From Hyphomicrobiales bacterium (GTDB taxonomy: Bacteria > Pseudomonadota > Alphaproteobacteria > Rhizobiales > Rhizobiaceae), in assembly GCA_900472625.1 (NCBI GenBank), contig UCIT01000026.1, forward strand, positions 1 to 64,000: a DNA stretch of 64,000 nt, written 5' to 3'. The position numbers and the translations under genes were made by a program. Positions 18,423-26,876 of the stretch are shown in pieces. Each line of letters begins with the position of its first letter. Within the stretch, counting starts at the first letter, position 1. The notes under the pieces were generated by a model, which made no database searches, was not told where the DNA came from, and saw nothing but the letters and a program-made list of their open reading frames with translations.

Positions 18423-19365
18423 CACGATTCTTCTCGCACTCACCCCAATCTTTTTCGTGATGGCGCTCGGCTATGGTGCCGGTCGCTGGAACGTTGTCGA
18501 CAATCATCATGTCGATGGGTTGAACGTTCTGGTGATGAATTTCGCGCTACCCGCATCGCTCTTTGCAGCAACAGCATCGGCGTCGCGGTCGCAAATGTAT
18601 GCGCAAGCTCCGCTTTTCGTTATCTTGAGCGGCGTCATGCTGGTGATCTTCCTCGGGTGGTACTTCTTTCAAATCCGCGTTCGAAAGACAGGGAAGGCCG
18701 ATGCCTCTCTCCAGGCGTTAACCATCGCGTTTCCCAACCTAGCGGGCGTCGGGTTGCCCATCTTGGCCGACGTCATCGGGCCTTCCGGTACCATCCCGCT
18801 TGCAGTCGCTCTTGCAGCGGGATCGATCGTCATCAGCCCATTGGCGCTCGTTCTCGTGGAACTGAACGTTGACAAGCAAGGCGCTGTCCCAGCCGCAGGG
18901 AAATCGAAGGTATCCGGCGCCTTGTGGCACGCTCTAACCAAGCCTGTGGTCATCGCTCCAGCGCTCGGTATCATTTTCTCCTTGGCGGGCCTGTCTACCG
19001 GAAAGGTGGTCGAGGCAAGCCTACTCCTCATCGGGCATGCCGCCCCAGGCGTCGCGCTTTTCCTGACGGGCGTCGTGCTTTCCTCACAGGCGTTTCAGCT
19101 AAATTGGAAGGTGGTGAACGCCACGATCGTTGCCGACTTGATCCGCCCACTTCTCACTGCTGCGATCGTGCTGCTACTGCCCATATCGTCAGATACGGCG
19201 AAAGTAGCCATCCTCCTCGCGGCGGTCCCGTCCGGGTTCTTTGGCATCCTGTTCGCGGTCAACTATCGTTTGGATTCCGTCACAACGGGATCGATGGTGA
19301 TTGCGAGTACATTGTCGAGCATAGCAACGCTCGCAATCGCCATCGCATTGCTTTACCCGCACTAG
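18415..19365 (+). CDS. mdcF: AEC-family malonate transporter
   Basis: The protein has 316 residues from GTG 18415, overlapping mdcB; a TTG at 18385 is also in frame but less likely. About ten membrane helices in two five-helix halves separated by a hydrophilic stretch (ELNVDKQGAVPAAGKSKVSG) are typical of the auxin efflux carrier family. Within mdc operons such proteins (MdcF) import malonate. The position between mdcB and mdcH supports that assignment. Confidence 0.88.
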   Translation: MANTILLALTPIFFVMALGYGAGRWNVVDNHHVDGLNVLVMNFALPASLFAATASASRSQMYAQAPLFVILSGVMLVIFLGWYFFQIRVRKTGKADASLQALTIAFPNLAGVGLPILADVIGPSGTIPLAVALAAGSIVISPLALVLVELNVDKQGAVPAAGKSKVSGALWHALTKPVVIAPALGIIFSLAGLSTGKVVEASLLLIGHAAPGVALFLTGVVLSSQAFQLNWKVVNATIVADLIRPLLTAAIVLLLPISSDTAKVAILLAAVPSGFFGILFAVNYRLDSVTTGSMVIASTLSSIATLAIAIALLYPH

Positions 19366-19376
19366 GGGGGGTGACG

Positions 19377-20309
19377 ATGACCCTTGCCATTCTCTTTTCA
19401 GGTCAAGGGCGCCAGCACGCCAATATGTTTGCAGTGACCGGTGAAGCGCCGGCGGCTTCGGCTCTCTTCTGCCACGCACGAACCTTGTTGGGGGGCGCCG
19501 ATCCTCGTCGCTTGGTACGCGATGCTTCGGCCGAGGTATTGCATTCCAACCGATGCGGACAGATCGTCTGCAGTCTGCAGGCATTGGCTGCGATTGAGAT
19601 ACTTCGGCCAAACCTACCCGCCCAGCTCGTGTTCGCTGGCTACAGCGTCGGAGAAGTCGCCTCATGGGGCGCAGCGGGCATCTTTGAAAACCTCACCACG
19701 TTGGATCTCATCGCTCGTCGGGCGGAAATTATGGACGCCGAAAGCTCGCCCGGCGATGGATTGCTGTTTATACGCGGCCTCTCACATGAGGCTATCGACG
19801 GGCTTTGCACCGCCCACGGCGGTGCTATCGCGATTATCAACCCCGAAAGTGCGTACATCATTGGCGGAAGCAGGGACACCTTGAAAGCCGTCATGCAGCA
19901 TGCGCGGGACCTGCGTCCCTTAAGGATGGTTCTCCTGCCGGTTATGGTCGCATCACATACCAAGTTGATGTCTCAGGCTGCCGCCAGGTTCGGTACTGTA
20001 CTCAATACCACCGCTGCCAAGGGCCCAATGAGATCAGGGGTCCGGCTGCTTAGCGGTATTGACGGAGAAAGCGTGGTTTGCGTTGAGCTCGGCCTCGCGA
20101 AGCTGGCTCGGCAAACCTCCGAAACTGTGGACTGGGCGGGTTGCGTGCAGAGTTGCGTGGAGGCTGGCGCTAACTGTTTCCTGGAGCTCGGGCCTGGCGA
20201 CGCTCTAAGCAAGATGGTGCGCGATGCCTATCCCGACATCCCAAGCAGAAGCGTAGAAGACTTCAGATCGCTGGCCGGCTTGCAGGCGTGGATCGCCTCC
20301 CAGGTTTGA
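19377..20309 (+). CDS. mdcH: Malonyl-CoA:ACP malonyltransferase (epsilon subunit)
   Basis: The protein has 310 residues from ATG 19377 (GTG 19371 is also possible); the open frame extends far upstream only as a shadow of mdcF. It is an acyltransferase of the FabD fold with SGQGRQ near the N-terminus, the catalytic serine in AGYSVGEVAS, and the histidine in VASHTKLM. MdcH primes MdcC with malonyl groups. It closes an operon that encodes the whole pathway but no LysR- or GntR-type mdc regulator. Confidence 0.93.
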   Translation: MTLAILFSGQGRQHANMFAVTGEAPAASALFCHARTLLGGADPRRLVRDASAEVLHSNRCGQIVCSLQALAAIEILRPNLPAQLVFAGYSVGEVASWGAAGIFENLTTLDLIARRAEIMDAESSPGDGLLFIRGLSHEAIDGLCTAHGGAIAIINPESAYIIGGSRDTLKAVMQHARDLRPLRMVLLPVMVASHTKLMSQAAARFGTVLNTTAAKGPMRSGVRLLSGIDGESVVCVELGLAKLARQTSETVDWAGCVQSCVEAGANCFLELGPGDALSKMVRDAYPDIPSRSVEDFRSLAGLQAWIASQV

Positions 20310-20385
20310 TACAAGGCCAGATCCGAGCGCGTTATCGGCTCGCCAACCTTTGACGCTAGGCGCACCAACCGAAGGTATAGGCTTT

Positions 20386-20404
20386 CACTATCCTCAGTGT
20401 GATT
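20386..20404 (-). promoter_or_regulatory. Class B motif, site B4
   Basis: On the minus strand the site reads AATCACACTGAGGATAGTG: the CACACT and AGGATAG parts match the other class B sites. It lies about 130 bases before the small secreted protein at 20535. Confidence 0.55.
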
Positions 20405-20534
20405 ACGCAAAGTCGGGTTGGAACGTAGCTTGTTTCTGTCGCCATCGACGGCGAGTAGTTCGAAATTTCTCCCGCAGAAACCCAAGGACGGCCTCGCCAT
20501 CGAGGCCGGTCTGATATTTATGGAAGGAACCATC

Positions 20535-20891
20535 ATGAAACGTGCAATCAGCTTCGCTGTGCTTGCAGTCGTGTCGTCGCTCGCATTTTCAACAGCAAGC
20601 CGCGCGGACAGCTTGGCTATGAACGACGGCCCCGTAATCGAAAAGACGCTGAAGACCTTCGACAAGCCGTTCGACGTCAAGTACCTGAACGACTACCAAA
20701 ATCAGAAGACCCAGCCAGATGCCGCCGACGCCACTATTCCTCGTACGGAGGAAGGCGTCCAGAACATCCGGGCGTCGATCTCGGCGAACAAGAGCTTGGC
20801 TGGGAAGCTGGAAGCCAAGGGCATTGACATCGACAATGTCGTGAACGCTCAGCAGGCCGCCGACGGCAGCATGACGTTCTTCATTAAGTGA
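20535..20891 (+). CDS. Small secreted protein of unknown function
   Basis: The protein has 118 residues from ATG 20535, with GGAAGG upstream. A clear Sec signal (KRAISFAVLAVVSSLAFSTA, cleavage after SRA) precedes a polar mature part without cysteines, rich in charged residues and ending in a predicted short beta strand (SMTFFIK). I do not recognise a family. A class B motif lies 130 bases upstream and a hairpin follows the stop. Confidence 0.75.
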   Translation: MKRAISFAVLAVVSSLAFSTASRADSLAMNDGPVIEKTLKTFDKPFDVKYLNDYQNQKTQPDAADATIPRTEEGVQNIRASISANKSLAGKLEAKGIDIDNVVNAQQAADGSMTFFIK

Positions 20892-20903
20892 TGCCGTTGA
20901 CCG

Positions 20904-20931
20904 GCCCGATCTGACAATCCTCAGGTCGGGC
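20904..20931 (+). terminator. Terminator-like hairpin after the small secreted protein
   Basis: An 11-bp stem (GCCCGATCTGA with TCAGGTCGGGC, one G-U pair) and a CAATCC loop begin 12 bases after the stop codon. No U tract follows, so efficient intrinsic termination is uncertain. Confidence 0.5.
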
Positions 20932-21553
20932 TGGTCCCATGCGCTGCTGCCCGTCTACGGCGCGCATCCAAAACCTATGGTCAGACAGCCTTCTGCTCGT
21001 CGCCCCGCTCTCCACAGCACTGCTCACGCCGAGCGGTCGCCGTCGCCTCGCGATCCGAGGCTAGAAATCAATCTTAATTTCGCCTCGCTAGCGCCAAACT
21101 GTAGTAGACGGTCATGATCGGACGGCGCGCTTGACGGGGGCTCATGGCCGCCCCGCGTACGCCGGAGTCTGGAAACATGTATCCGAACCAGAGAATGGCG
21201 ACGCCCGGTAAAAGTAGCCACTTCCACTAACGGTCTAGCTTCAAGCCCGGCAAATTCTCTCTATTCCAACGCAACTCATCCCCCCTCGGTCAACGTAAGC
21301 GCGGAAATGCAGCAATCCAACGTTGGTTCAATTGGGAGATGAAAAATAGTGGTGCTTAAGCAACGATATCAAACATTTCTTGAAAAATGAGGCTTGGCAC
21401 ACTTGATACCCAGGGTAGCGAGAAATGAGGTCTATCTTTACTTTTGAGCAGGATTCCTATGACAAAACTGGTGGCTGGTTGAAATTTGCTCACCCACCAG
21501 TTCTCGTGTCATGAGGCCGGCGTTGCGCAAGGCATACAACAAGGCCTCGCTCT
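20932..21553. other. Intergenic region without a recognisable gene
   Basis: About 620 bases lie between the secreted protein and the helicase. Short frames on both strands lack ribosome binding sites and homology. GC drops toward the helicase side (about 21290-21480), a common sign of a boundary between inserted blocks. No repeat or tRNA was seen. Confidence 0.5.
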
Positions 21554-24145
21554 TTGGCTCAACTTCAACAGCGCATTCTCCCCGCACTCCTCGCAAGACT
21601 TTCTGGCGCGGCTATCAGCGTCTTGGAGCTCGATAAGGACGAGCTACGATCAACCAAACGCGGCGTCGTCTCATCCGTCCCACTGGCTGCTTTGGTCTCG
21701 GCGCCGTCAATCCGAAAAGGTTTACTCGGGACAAATCTAACGGTCGAACTTTCCAAGGGTGATAACTTAGTTCTGCGAGGCGCAAAGCATTCTGATGCGC
21801 TTGCATTCCGCGACAGCCTCGAGGATGCCTGGGTCAGCTCCAACATCTCGGCACTTGATCGTGAGGCAGATCGCCTTTCCCGCCTCTACGCGTCAATTTC
21901 CGAACTTTCGCAACCAAAGCGCTATCCAGCGGCATGCATAGTCGATCCCATACTGACAAATGCGAAGTCTCTCGACGATGCATTGCTTTCGAAGGTGCAA
22001 CCGGCCGCGATCGGTGCGGAGGCTGCGGAGATCGTGTCATTCGTCAGAAAGTTCGTTGCCGGGCCTCGCCCTACGCGCGCCGGTGGCATTTCCTGTTTTG
22101 TCGAGAAAGAACTCGAGCGTTGGAAAGACTTCTTTGACACCGTCGAGAGCAAACCCCTGACGCCAGAACAGCGACTTTCGGTCATCGTCGACGAAGACGC
22201 AACACTCGTGCTTGCCGGCGCGGGCTCCGGGAAAACCAGCGTGATCACGGCCAAGGCTGCCTATCTGGCCAAATCAGGTATTCGGGGTCCGGGCGAGATC
22301 CTGCTTTTGGCATTTGCGAAGAACGCCGCCAAGGAAATGTCCGAGCGCGTCAAAGCTCGTGCCGGCGTGGCGATCGAGGCACAGACCTTCCATGCCCTTG
22401 CGTACGACATCATCGGAGCGGTCGAAGGGTCGAAGCCGCCTCTTGCCGAGCATGCCACCGATGATCTGGCATTCATCAACCTGATAAAAGCTATTCTGAA
22501 AGACCTCGTGAGATCCGATCCCGCCGTCTCGAAGGTGATCATAAAATGGTTTGCTCACTTCCTGGTCGAGTCGAAGACAGAGTGGGACTTCAAGACAAAG
22601 CACGACTACTACACGCACATTGAAAAGCAGGACCTTCGCACCCTTCAGGGAGAAAAGGTCAAGAGCTACGAAGAGTTGCAGACCGCAAACTGGCTGTATG
22701 AGAATGGCGTCGAGTACGAATATGAGCCACTCTACGAGCATAAGGTATCGAGCGCCGGGCGTCGGGATTACTGCCCGGATTTTCGCCTCACGGACAGCGG
22801 CATCTACATCGAACACTTCGGCGTGAGACGAGAAACGGGCCCCGACGGGTTCGAGAAGCTTACCACGGCGCCTTTTGTGGATCAGGACGAGTACCTCGCA
22901 GGCATGGACTGGAAGCGGCGGACACATGCCGACCATGAAACAATGCTCATCGAAACCTATAGCTACGAACGCCAGGAAGGCCGTCTCCTGACAGCATTGG
23001 CCGAGAAGCTCGCTCCCCATGTGACGCTGGCTCCCCGACCCGCAGAAGAGGTTTTCGACCGCGTCGTCGACCTGAGGCAGGTGGATGCGTTTTCCCAGTT
23101 GTTGGGCACGTTCCTGCGGAAATTCAAAGGCGGCAGTTACAGCCTCGAGGACTGCAAATCGAAGTCTAAGCGCATGAAATTCGGAACGCGAGGAGCGGCC
23201 TTCCTCGAGGTATTCAGCCTGGTCTTCGACGAGTATCAAAAACGGCTCGAGGGACGGATAGACTTCGAAGACATGGTCTTGCGAGCCGCGCTATACGCCG
23301 AGGAATTTAGTTATCTCAGCCCATACCGGCATATTCTGGTCGACGAGTTTCAAGATATTTCTCAGAGCCGCGCTCGATTGGTGAACGCGCTCAAGGCTCA
23401 GCATGCCGACGCCCGCCTCTTTGCAGTCGGCGATGATTGGCAGTCGATCTTCCGCTTTGCTGGGTCAGATCTTCACCTGATGCGCCAGTTCGGGGAAGAG
23501 TTCGGAGGCAGATTCGATGGGGAGACGGGAGTCCATCGAACGGTCGATCTCGGTCGTAACTTCCGGTCGGTCGACCAAATAGCATTCGCCGCCCGCGATT
23601 TCGTGCTGAAAAACCCCGCCCAGATCCAGAAGCAGATCGTTCCGGCCGGCAAGGCCACCGGTCCCGCGCTTAATCTCGTAATGACCAACAAGAACGAGGA
23701 TCAAAAAGCACTCGCCGATGTCTTGGACTCGCTTGCGAGCAGCTCGGCGACGACGGTCCTGCTTCTTGGGCGGTACCGATTCCTCGAGCCCGACTTGGCT
23801 GGGCTCCAGCATCGATATCCGCACTTGGACATCACCTTCAAGACGATCCATGCATCAAAGGGTCTCGAGGCTGATCACGTGGTCCTTTTGAAGGCCGATA
23901 GCGGGCGAGCCGGTTTTCCGTCGGAGATGGTAGATGACCCCCTTCTCACGCTGGTCTCGCCCGAGCAGGAAGCGTTCGAGAATGCTGAGGAACGTCGGGT
24001 GATGTACGTCGCAATGACGCGGGCTCGCCACACCCTCACGATAATCGCCTCGAACTCCCGGCCTTCATCGTTCGTCACAGAACTCATGGAAGGATTCAGT
24101 TTTCGCGGTCGCCTCCGCTGCGACAATCAAACCGAAGGAATATAA
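21554..24145 (+). CDS. HelD/UvrD-like SF1 helicase with inserted nuclease-like segment
   Basis: This 863-residue superfamily 1A helicase resembles helicase IV (HelD). The N-terminal 200 residues form a HelD-like accessory domain. Motif I LVLAGAGSGKTSVI lies near residue 220; motif II VDEFQDIS, motif III GDDWQSIFRFAG, FKTIHASKGLEADHVVLL and MYVAMTRARHT follow. Between motifs Ia and II (about 370-425) there is a Vsr/PD-(D/E)XK-like segment, YCPDFR followed by IYIEHFG, as in many HelD-like proteins. The start is TTG 21554 and is uncertain. The frame stops at 24145, just before a zinc-finger tail that lies in a different frame, so the gene may be frameshifted. It may belong to the island's nucleic-acid or defence functions. 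Confidence 0.85.
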   Translation: MAQLQQRILPALLARLSGAAISVLELDKDELRSTKRGVVSSVPLAALVSAPSIRKGLLGTNLTVELSKGDNLVLRGAKHSDALAFRDSLEDAWVSSNISALDREADRLSRLYASISELSQPKRYPAACIVDPILTNAKSLDDALLSKVQPAAIGAEAAEIVSFVRKFVAGPRPTRAGGISCFVEKELERWKDFFDTVESKPLTPEQRLSVIVDEDATLVLAGAGSGKTSVITAKAAYLAKSGIRGPGEILLLAFAKNAAKEMSERVKARAGVAIEAQTFHALAYDIIGAVEGSKPPLAEHATDDLAFINLIKAILKDLVRSDPAVSKVIIKWFAHFLVESKTEWDFKTKHDYYTHIEKQDLRTLQGEKVKSYEELQTANWLYENGVEYEYEPLYEHKVSSAGRRDYCPDFRLTDSGIYIEHFGVRRETGPDGFEKLTTAPFVDQDEYLAGMDWKRRTHADHETMLIETYSYERQEGRLLTALAEKLAPHVTLAPRPAEEVFDRVVDLRQVDAFSQLLGTFLRKFKGGSYSLEDCKSKSKRMKFGTRGAAFLEVFSLVFDEYQKRLEGRIDFEDMVLRAALYAEEFSYLSPYRHILVDEFQDISQSRARLVNALKAQHADARLFAVGDDWQSIFRFAGSDLHLMRQFGEEFGGRFDGETGVHRTVDLGRNFRSVDQIAFAARDFVLKNPAQIQKQIVPAGKATGPALNLVMTNKNEDQKALADVLDSLASSSATTVLLLGRYRFLEPDLAGLQHRYPHLDITFKTIHASKGLEADHVVLLKADSGRAGFPSEMVDDPLLTLVSPEQEAFENAEERRVMYVAMTRARHTLTIIASNSRPSSFVTELMEGFSFRGRLRCDNQTEGI

Positions 24146-24461
24146 ATGCAGCGGGTGCGGAGGACGTTTGCTAGCAGTCCGCGGCAAGGACGGCCGCACT
24201 TGGCTTCGGTGCGAGCATAGCCAGCTTTGTGGAAACCTCCTCCCTGCCTGTGACGCCTGCGGAGTAGGTCTTCCCTGCCGTGTAGAGGGTGCCGCGATTG
24301 CTTTGTGCGTCTGCGGCAGTAGCTCCGTCGCCTGTCCGGAATGCAAGGATGGATGGTTGGTCGACAGGTCCGGCCGCTATGGTCGCTTCCTGGGATGCGT
24401 GCGGTATCCTACATGCGGGGGAAAAGCGAAGATCCCAGCAGTAAGGCCTGGTCAGATCTAG
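24120..24461 (+). pseudogene. Displaced C-terminal zinc-finger tail of the helicase
   Basis: This frame, shifted by one relative to the helicase, reads KPKEYKCSGCGGRLLAVRG and continues with CPECKDGWLVDRSGRYGRFLG and CVRYPTCGG. These are topoisomerase-type C4 zinc fingers, which normally end HelD-like helicases of this kind. The frame is open before the helicase stop at 24143-24145, so a one-base shift between about 24095 and 24140 would rejoin them into roughly 970 residues. It is either a real frameshift, a sequencing error, or a separately translated small zinc-finger protein from an internal start such as 24168. Confidence 0.6.
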
Positions 24462-24513
24462 GCCATAGAAAGCGATAATCTCATCTGGCTCATATTAGCC
24501 GTGCCGAGGGTTC

Positions 24514-25026
24514 CTACCTGAGCTTGCCCGCCGCAGAACCTTTTTTCGTCGAGCGCTTTCGAAGGAAGATCACACCCATAAAAAACGCTGCTAGGCAAAG
24601 GAAAGTGCCTACTCCGGGAACGCCTCTCGTATCAGAACGAGAAATGCTAGCGCTTCCGATGCTTCCGTCGGACCAAGTCCTAGGTGGTGGAGAAGAGTTT
24701 GGATGGGCAGTAGCAGCGTTTTGCACATTGCCTGCTGCGAGCGGCGCTTGAGGCGACGCCAGCGTTGAAACTGGAATTGTCGTTTTCGTTTCTGATGAGA
24801 ACAGTTCTCGAAAAGACGGCTTATCGATCACGCCGCTGGGGTTCAAGGCCTTTGAACGTTGGAAGGCTTTGAGAGCGGCGATTGATTTCGCACCCCAGAT
24901 CCCGTCAGCCTTACCGACCTGGAAACCTTGTGTTGCGAGTGTCTGCTGCACCTCTTTCACGGGTCTGATTTCAGCCAAGGCTTGTGACGCGATCAACATC
25001 GCGAGGAGGCCTAATACTGCTCTCAA
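24514..25026 (-). CDS. Exported peptidoglycan-binding protein with C-terminal membrane anchor
   Basis: The protein has about 170 residues from TTG 25026 (GGAGG at the right spacing); the frame is open to 25224. A signal peptide (LRAVLGLLAMLIASQALA) is followed by a PG_binding_1-type domain, VQQTLATQGFQVGKADGIWG to FRELF. A Ser/Pro-rich linker follows, then a C-terminal GVPGVGTFLCLAAFFMGVIF helix with a basic KRSTKK tail. That tail resembles a sorting-signal tripartite end (short motif, helix, positive charges). It is divergent from the hxs cassette, whose substrate also carries a peptidoglycan-binding-like domain, so the two may act at the same envelope site. Confidence 0.72.
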   Translation of the reverse strand: MRAVLGLLAMLIASQALAEIRPVKEVQQTLATQGFQVGKADGIWGAKSIAALKAFQRSKALNPSGVIDKPSFRELFSSETKTTIPVSTLASPQAPLAAGNVQNAATAHPNSSPPPRTWSDGSIGSASISRSDTRGVPGVGTFLCLAAFFMGVIFLRKRSTKKGSAAGKLR

Positions 25027-25245
25027 AGCCACCTCCCTAGCTCTGAAGGGGAGCCAACCGCCATTTACGCCAGCATACACGTTCGCTTTCAACCGCCAAT
25101 AGGCACCATTTGATCTTACCGCCCGATACTCGTGCAAATCAGCAAATCTTGAAATAATTCTCCAAACAACCCTGGCGGTTAATTCTCTGGAAGGGTGAAG
25201 GCGCGCTATAGTTGCCGGAATCACCGTTTAGACAAAGCAATATCG

Positions 25246-25479
25246 ATGAGACTAGAGATCGCCTTGGCCTTCCGGCCCTACCTTGAAGAAGCAGTTGCTC
25301 GGTTCCGCTATCTGCAGCCAGATATTTCGATCGAGACAGGAGGCGACCGAATTGAACTCGGCACGACCGACCCGGAGGTAGTGGCCATGTTCCGTCACAC
25401 GCTTTACCGCCAGAAAATACATAGGGAGAACGAGTCCCTTCGCCGCTCCATGATCCAGGGACTCCTCGGATGCACGTAA
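25246..25479 (+). CDS. hxsD: His-Xaa-Ser system protein HxsD
   Basis: The protein has 77 residues from ATG 25246. A small, mostly hydrophilic protein encoded directly upstream of the HxsB radical-SAM maturase matches HxsD in size and position in the described HxsABCD cassettes. EALARFRYLQ-like and VVAMFRHTLYRQKIHRENESLR segments suggest a compact alpha/beta fold. Its end overlaps hxsB by 10 bases. Its function may be as a leader-recognition or scaffold subunit, but this is not established. The identification rests mainly on context. Confidence 0.75.
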   Translation: MRLEIALAFRPYLEEAVARFRYLQPDISIETGGDRIELGTTDPEVVAMFRHTLYRQKIHRENESLRRSMIQGLLGCT

Positions 25480-26876
25480 TGCCTCTGAAATTCAGGCGTG
25501 CCCAGACCGGCGACCTGCTATTCTGTGATGACTCCGGCGGCTTCTTCCGCGCTGGTGAGAGCTTTCTTGAACGCTACGTGGATGGCCGTCTCAACGACAA
25601 CGACTCACAGTTTCTGAGAAAAAACGGGCATGCGTTTGATCAAATTGGTGACCTTGGCTTTCATGCTTTTGGCTATCGATGGGCGCAACGCCTTCACGCG
25701 CCGACCAACCTCGATTATGTGATTCTCGTTCCGACTTTGCGTTGTAATCTTGCTTGCTCCTACTGTCAGGTGAGCCGTGTTAATGAGAGTGCTCCGGGCC
25801 ACGACTGGGACACAGCTACGCTGAATGCCACAATCGAGTGGCTGGACAGCCTCTCAACACAGAAAATTAAAATTGAGTTTCAAGGCGGGGAGCCGATGCT
25901 TCGCCTGGACGTACTTAATGCGGTACGTAGCTTCGCCCGTCGACGATTTACCAAGGCAGAGTTTGTCGTCTGTACCAATCTACAAAATATCGGTGATGAT
26001 GGTTGGGAGTTTCTGTCCTCCGACGACACTTTTGTTAGTACATCGCTGGATCCGACCATGGATCTCCACGAGCGGCACCGGACCGGTTCTAAAACTGCAA
26101 CATCCCAGTTCGCGGCCAACCTGCGAAATGCTATGGCAATCTGTCCCGAGCGTGTTTCAGCTCTACCTACATTCGACATCGACACCCTCCCCGACCCCAT
26201 GGCGGTGATCGACACATACTCTTTCCATGGACTTCGCTCGATCTATCTGCGGCCCGTCAATCATCAAGGGTTCGCGCGAAAGCGCTTCAGGACGCGTGAC
26301 GTCGGAGCGACGTGGAATGCCTATGTTCGCCGTTTCGTCATGGCTATGGTCGAATACAATTCAACCTCGGGTGCACCTGTGGAAGAGTTCTATTTTTCCC
26401 ATTGCCTACGGCGGGTGTTGCGCAGTGGGCACGATGGTCATCTCGACCTCAGGAACCCCAACCTTGTGGGCATAAGTTACCTGGTGATCGACCACGACGG
26501 ATCCTTCTACCCGACGGATGAAGCCCGCATGATGAGCAGACTTGGCCAGATCGACCTACGCATGGGCAATGTCCACGACGGCCTCGACCCGTCCGTCGTC
26601 GAGGTTCTTAACTCCGAGGCGTTGAACATCTTCGACGCCGACTGCGTTCACTGTCCCTATCAGGCATTTTGCGGCGTCGACCTAATTGACGATCTCTCTC
26701 GCTACGGAAGGATCGACCTGCCACGGCATCAGACCGACTTTTGCCGCCGTCACATGGGCATCTTCGACCTAGTTTTTGAGCTGCTTTACTCGAAAGACGA
26801 GAAAGTTCAGAAATCGGTCTGCTTATGGGCGGGTTTAGAGAGGGTGGAGCCAGAGCTAGTAAAGGTCCACGCATGA
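25470..26876 (+). CDS. hxsB: His-Xaa-Ser system radical SAM maturase HxsB
   Basis: This 468-residue radical SAM enzyme has the Cx3Cx2C cluster site in CNLACSYCQ near residue 95, a GGEP motif (QGGEPMLR), and a C-terminal SPASM-like cysteine region (DCVHCPYQAFCG, then DFCRRH) for auxiliary iron-sulfur clusters. HxsB is one of two radical SAM proteins in the Hxs cassette and is thought to modify the His-Xaa-Ser repeat peptide; the chemistry is inferred, not shown. A second in-frame ATG lies at 25479. Its stop overlaps the hxsC start as ATGA. Confidence 0.9.
   Translation: MHVMPLKFRRAQTGDLLFCDDSGGFFRAGESFLERYVDGRLNDNDSQFLRKNGHAFDQIGDLGFHAFGYRWAQRLHAPTNLDYVILVPTLRCNLACSYCQVSRVNESAPGHDWDTATLNATIEWLDSLSTQKIKIEFQGGEPMLRLDVLNAVRSFARRRFTKAEFVVCTNLQNIGDDGWEFLSSDDTFVSTSLDPTMDLHERHRTGSKTATSQFAANLRNAMAICPERVSALPTFDIDTLPDPMAVIDTYSFHGLRSIYLRPVNHQGFARKRFRTRDVGATWNAYVRRFVMAMVEYNSTSGAPVEEFYFSHCLRRVLRSGHDGHLDLRNPNLVGISYLVIDHDGSFYPTDEARMMSRLGQIDLRMGNVHDGLDPSVVEVLNSEALNIFDADCVHCPYQAFCGVDLIDDLSRYGRIDLPRHQTDFCRRHMGIFDLVFELLYSKDEKVQKSVCLWAGLERVEPELVKVHA

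Noticed and set aside
22274..23239. A 321-codon frame on the minus strand
   Set aside because: It is antisense to the helicase core and shows no recognisable domain.
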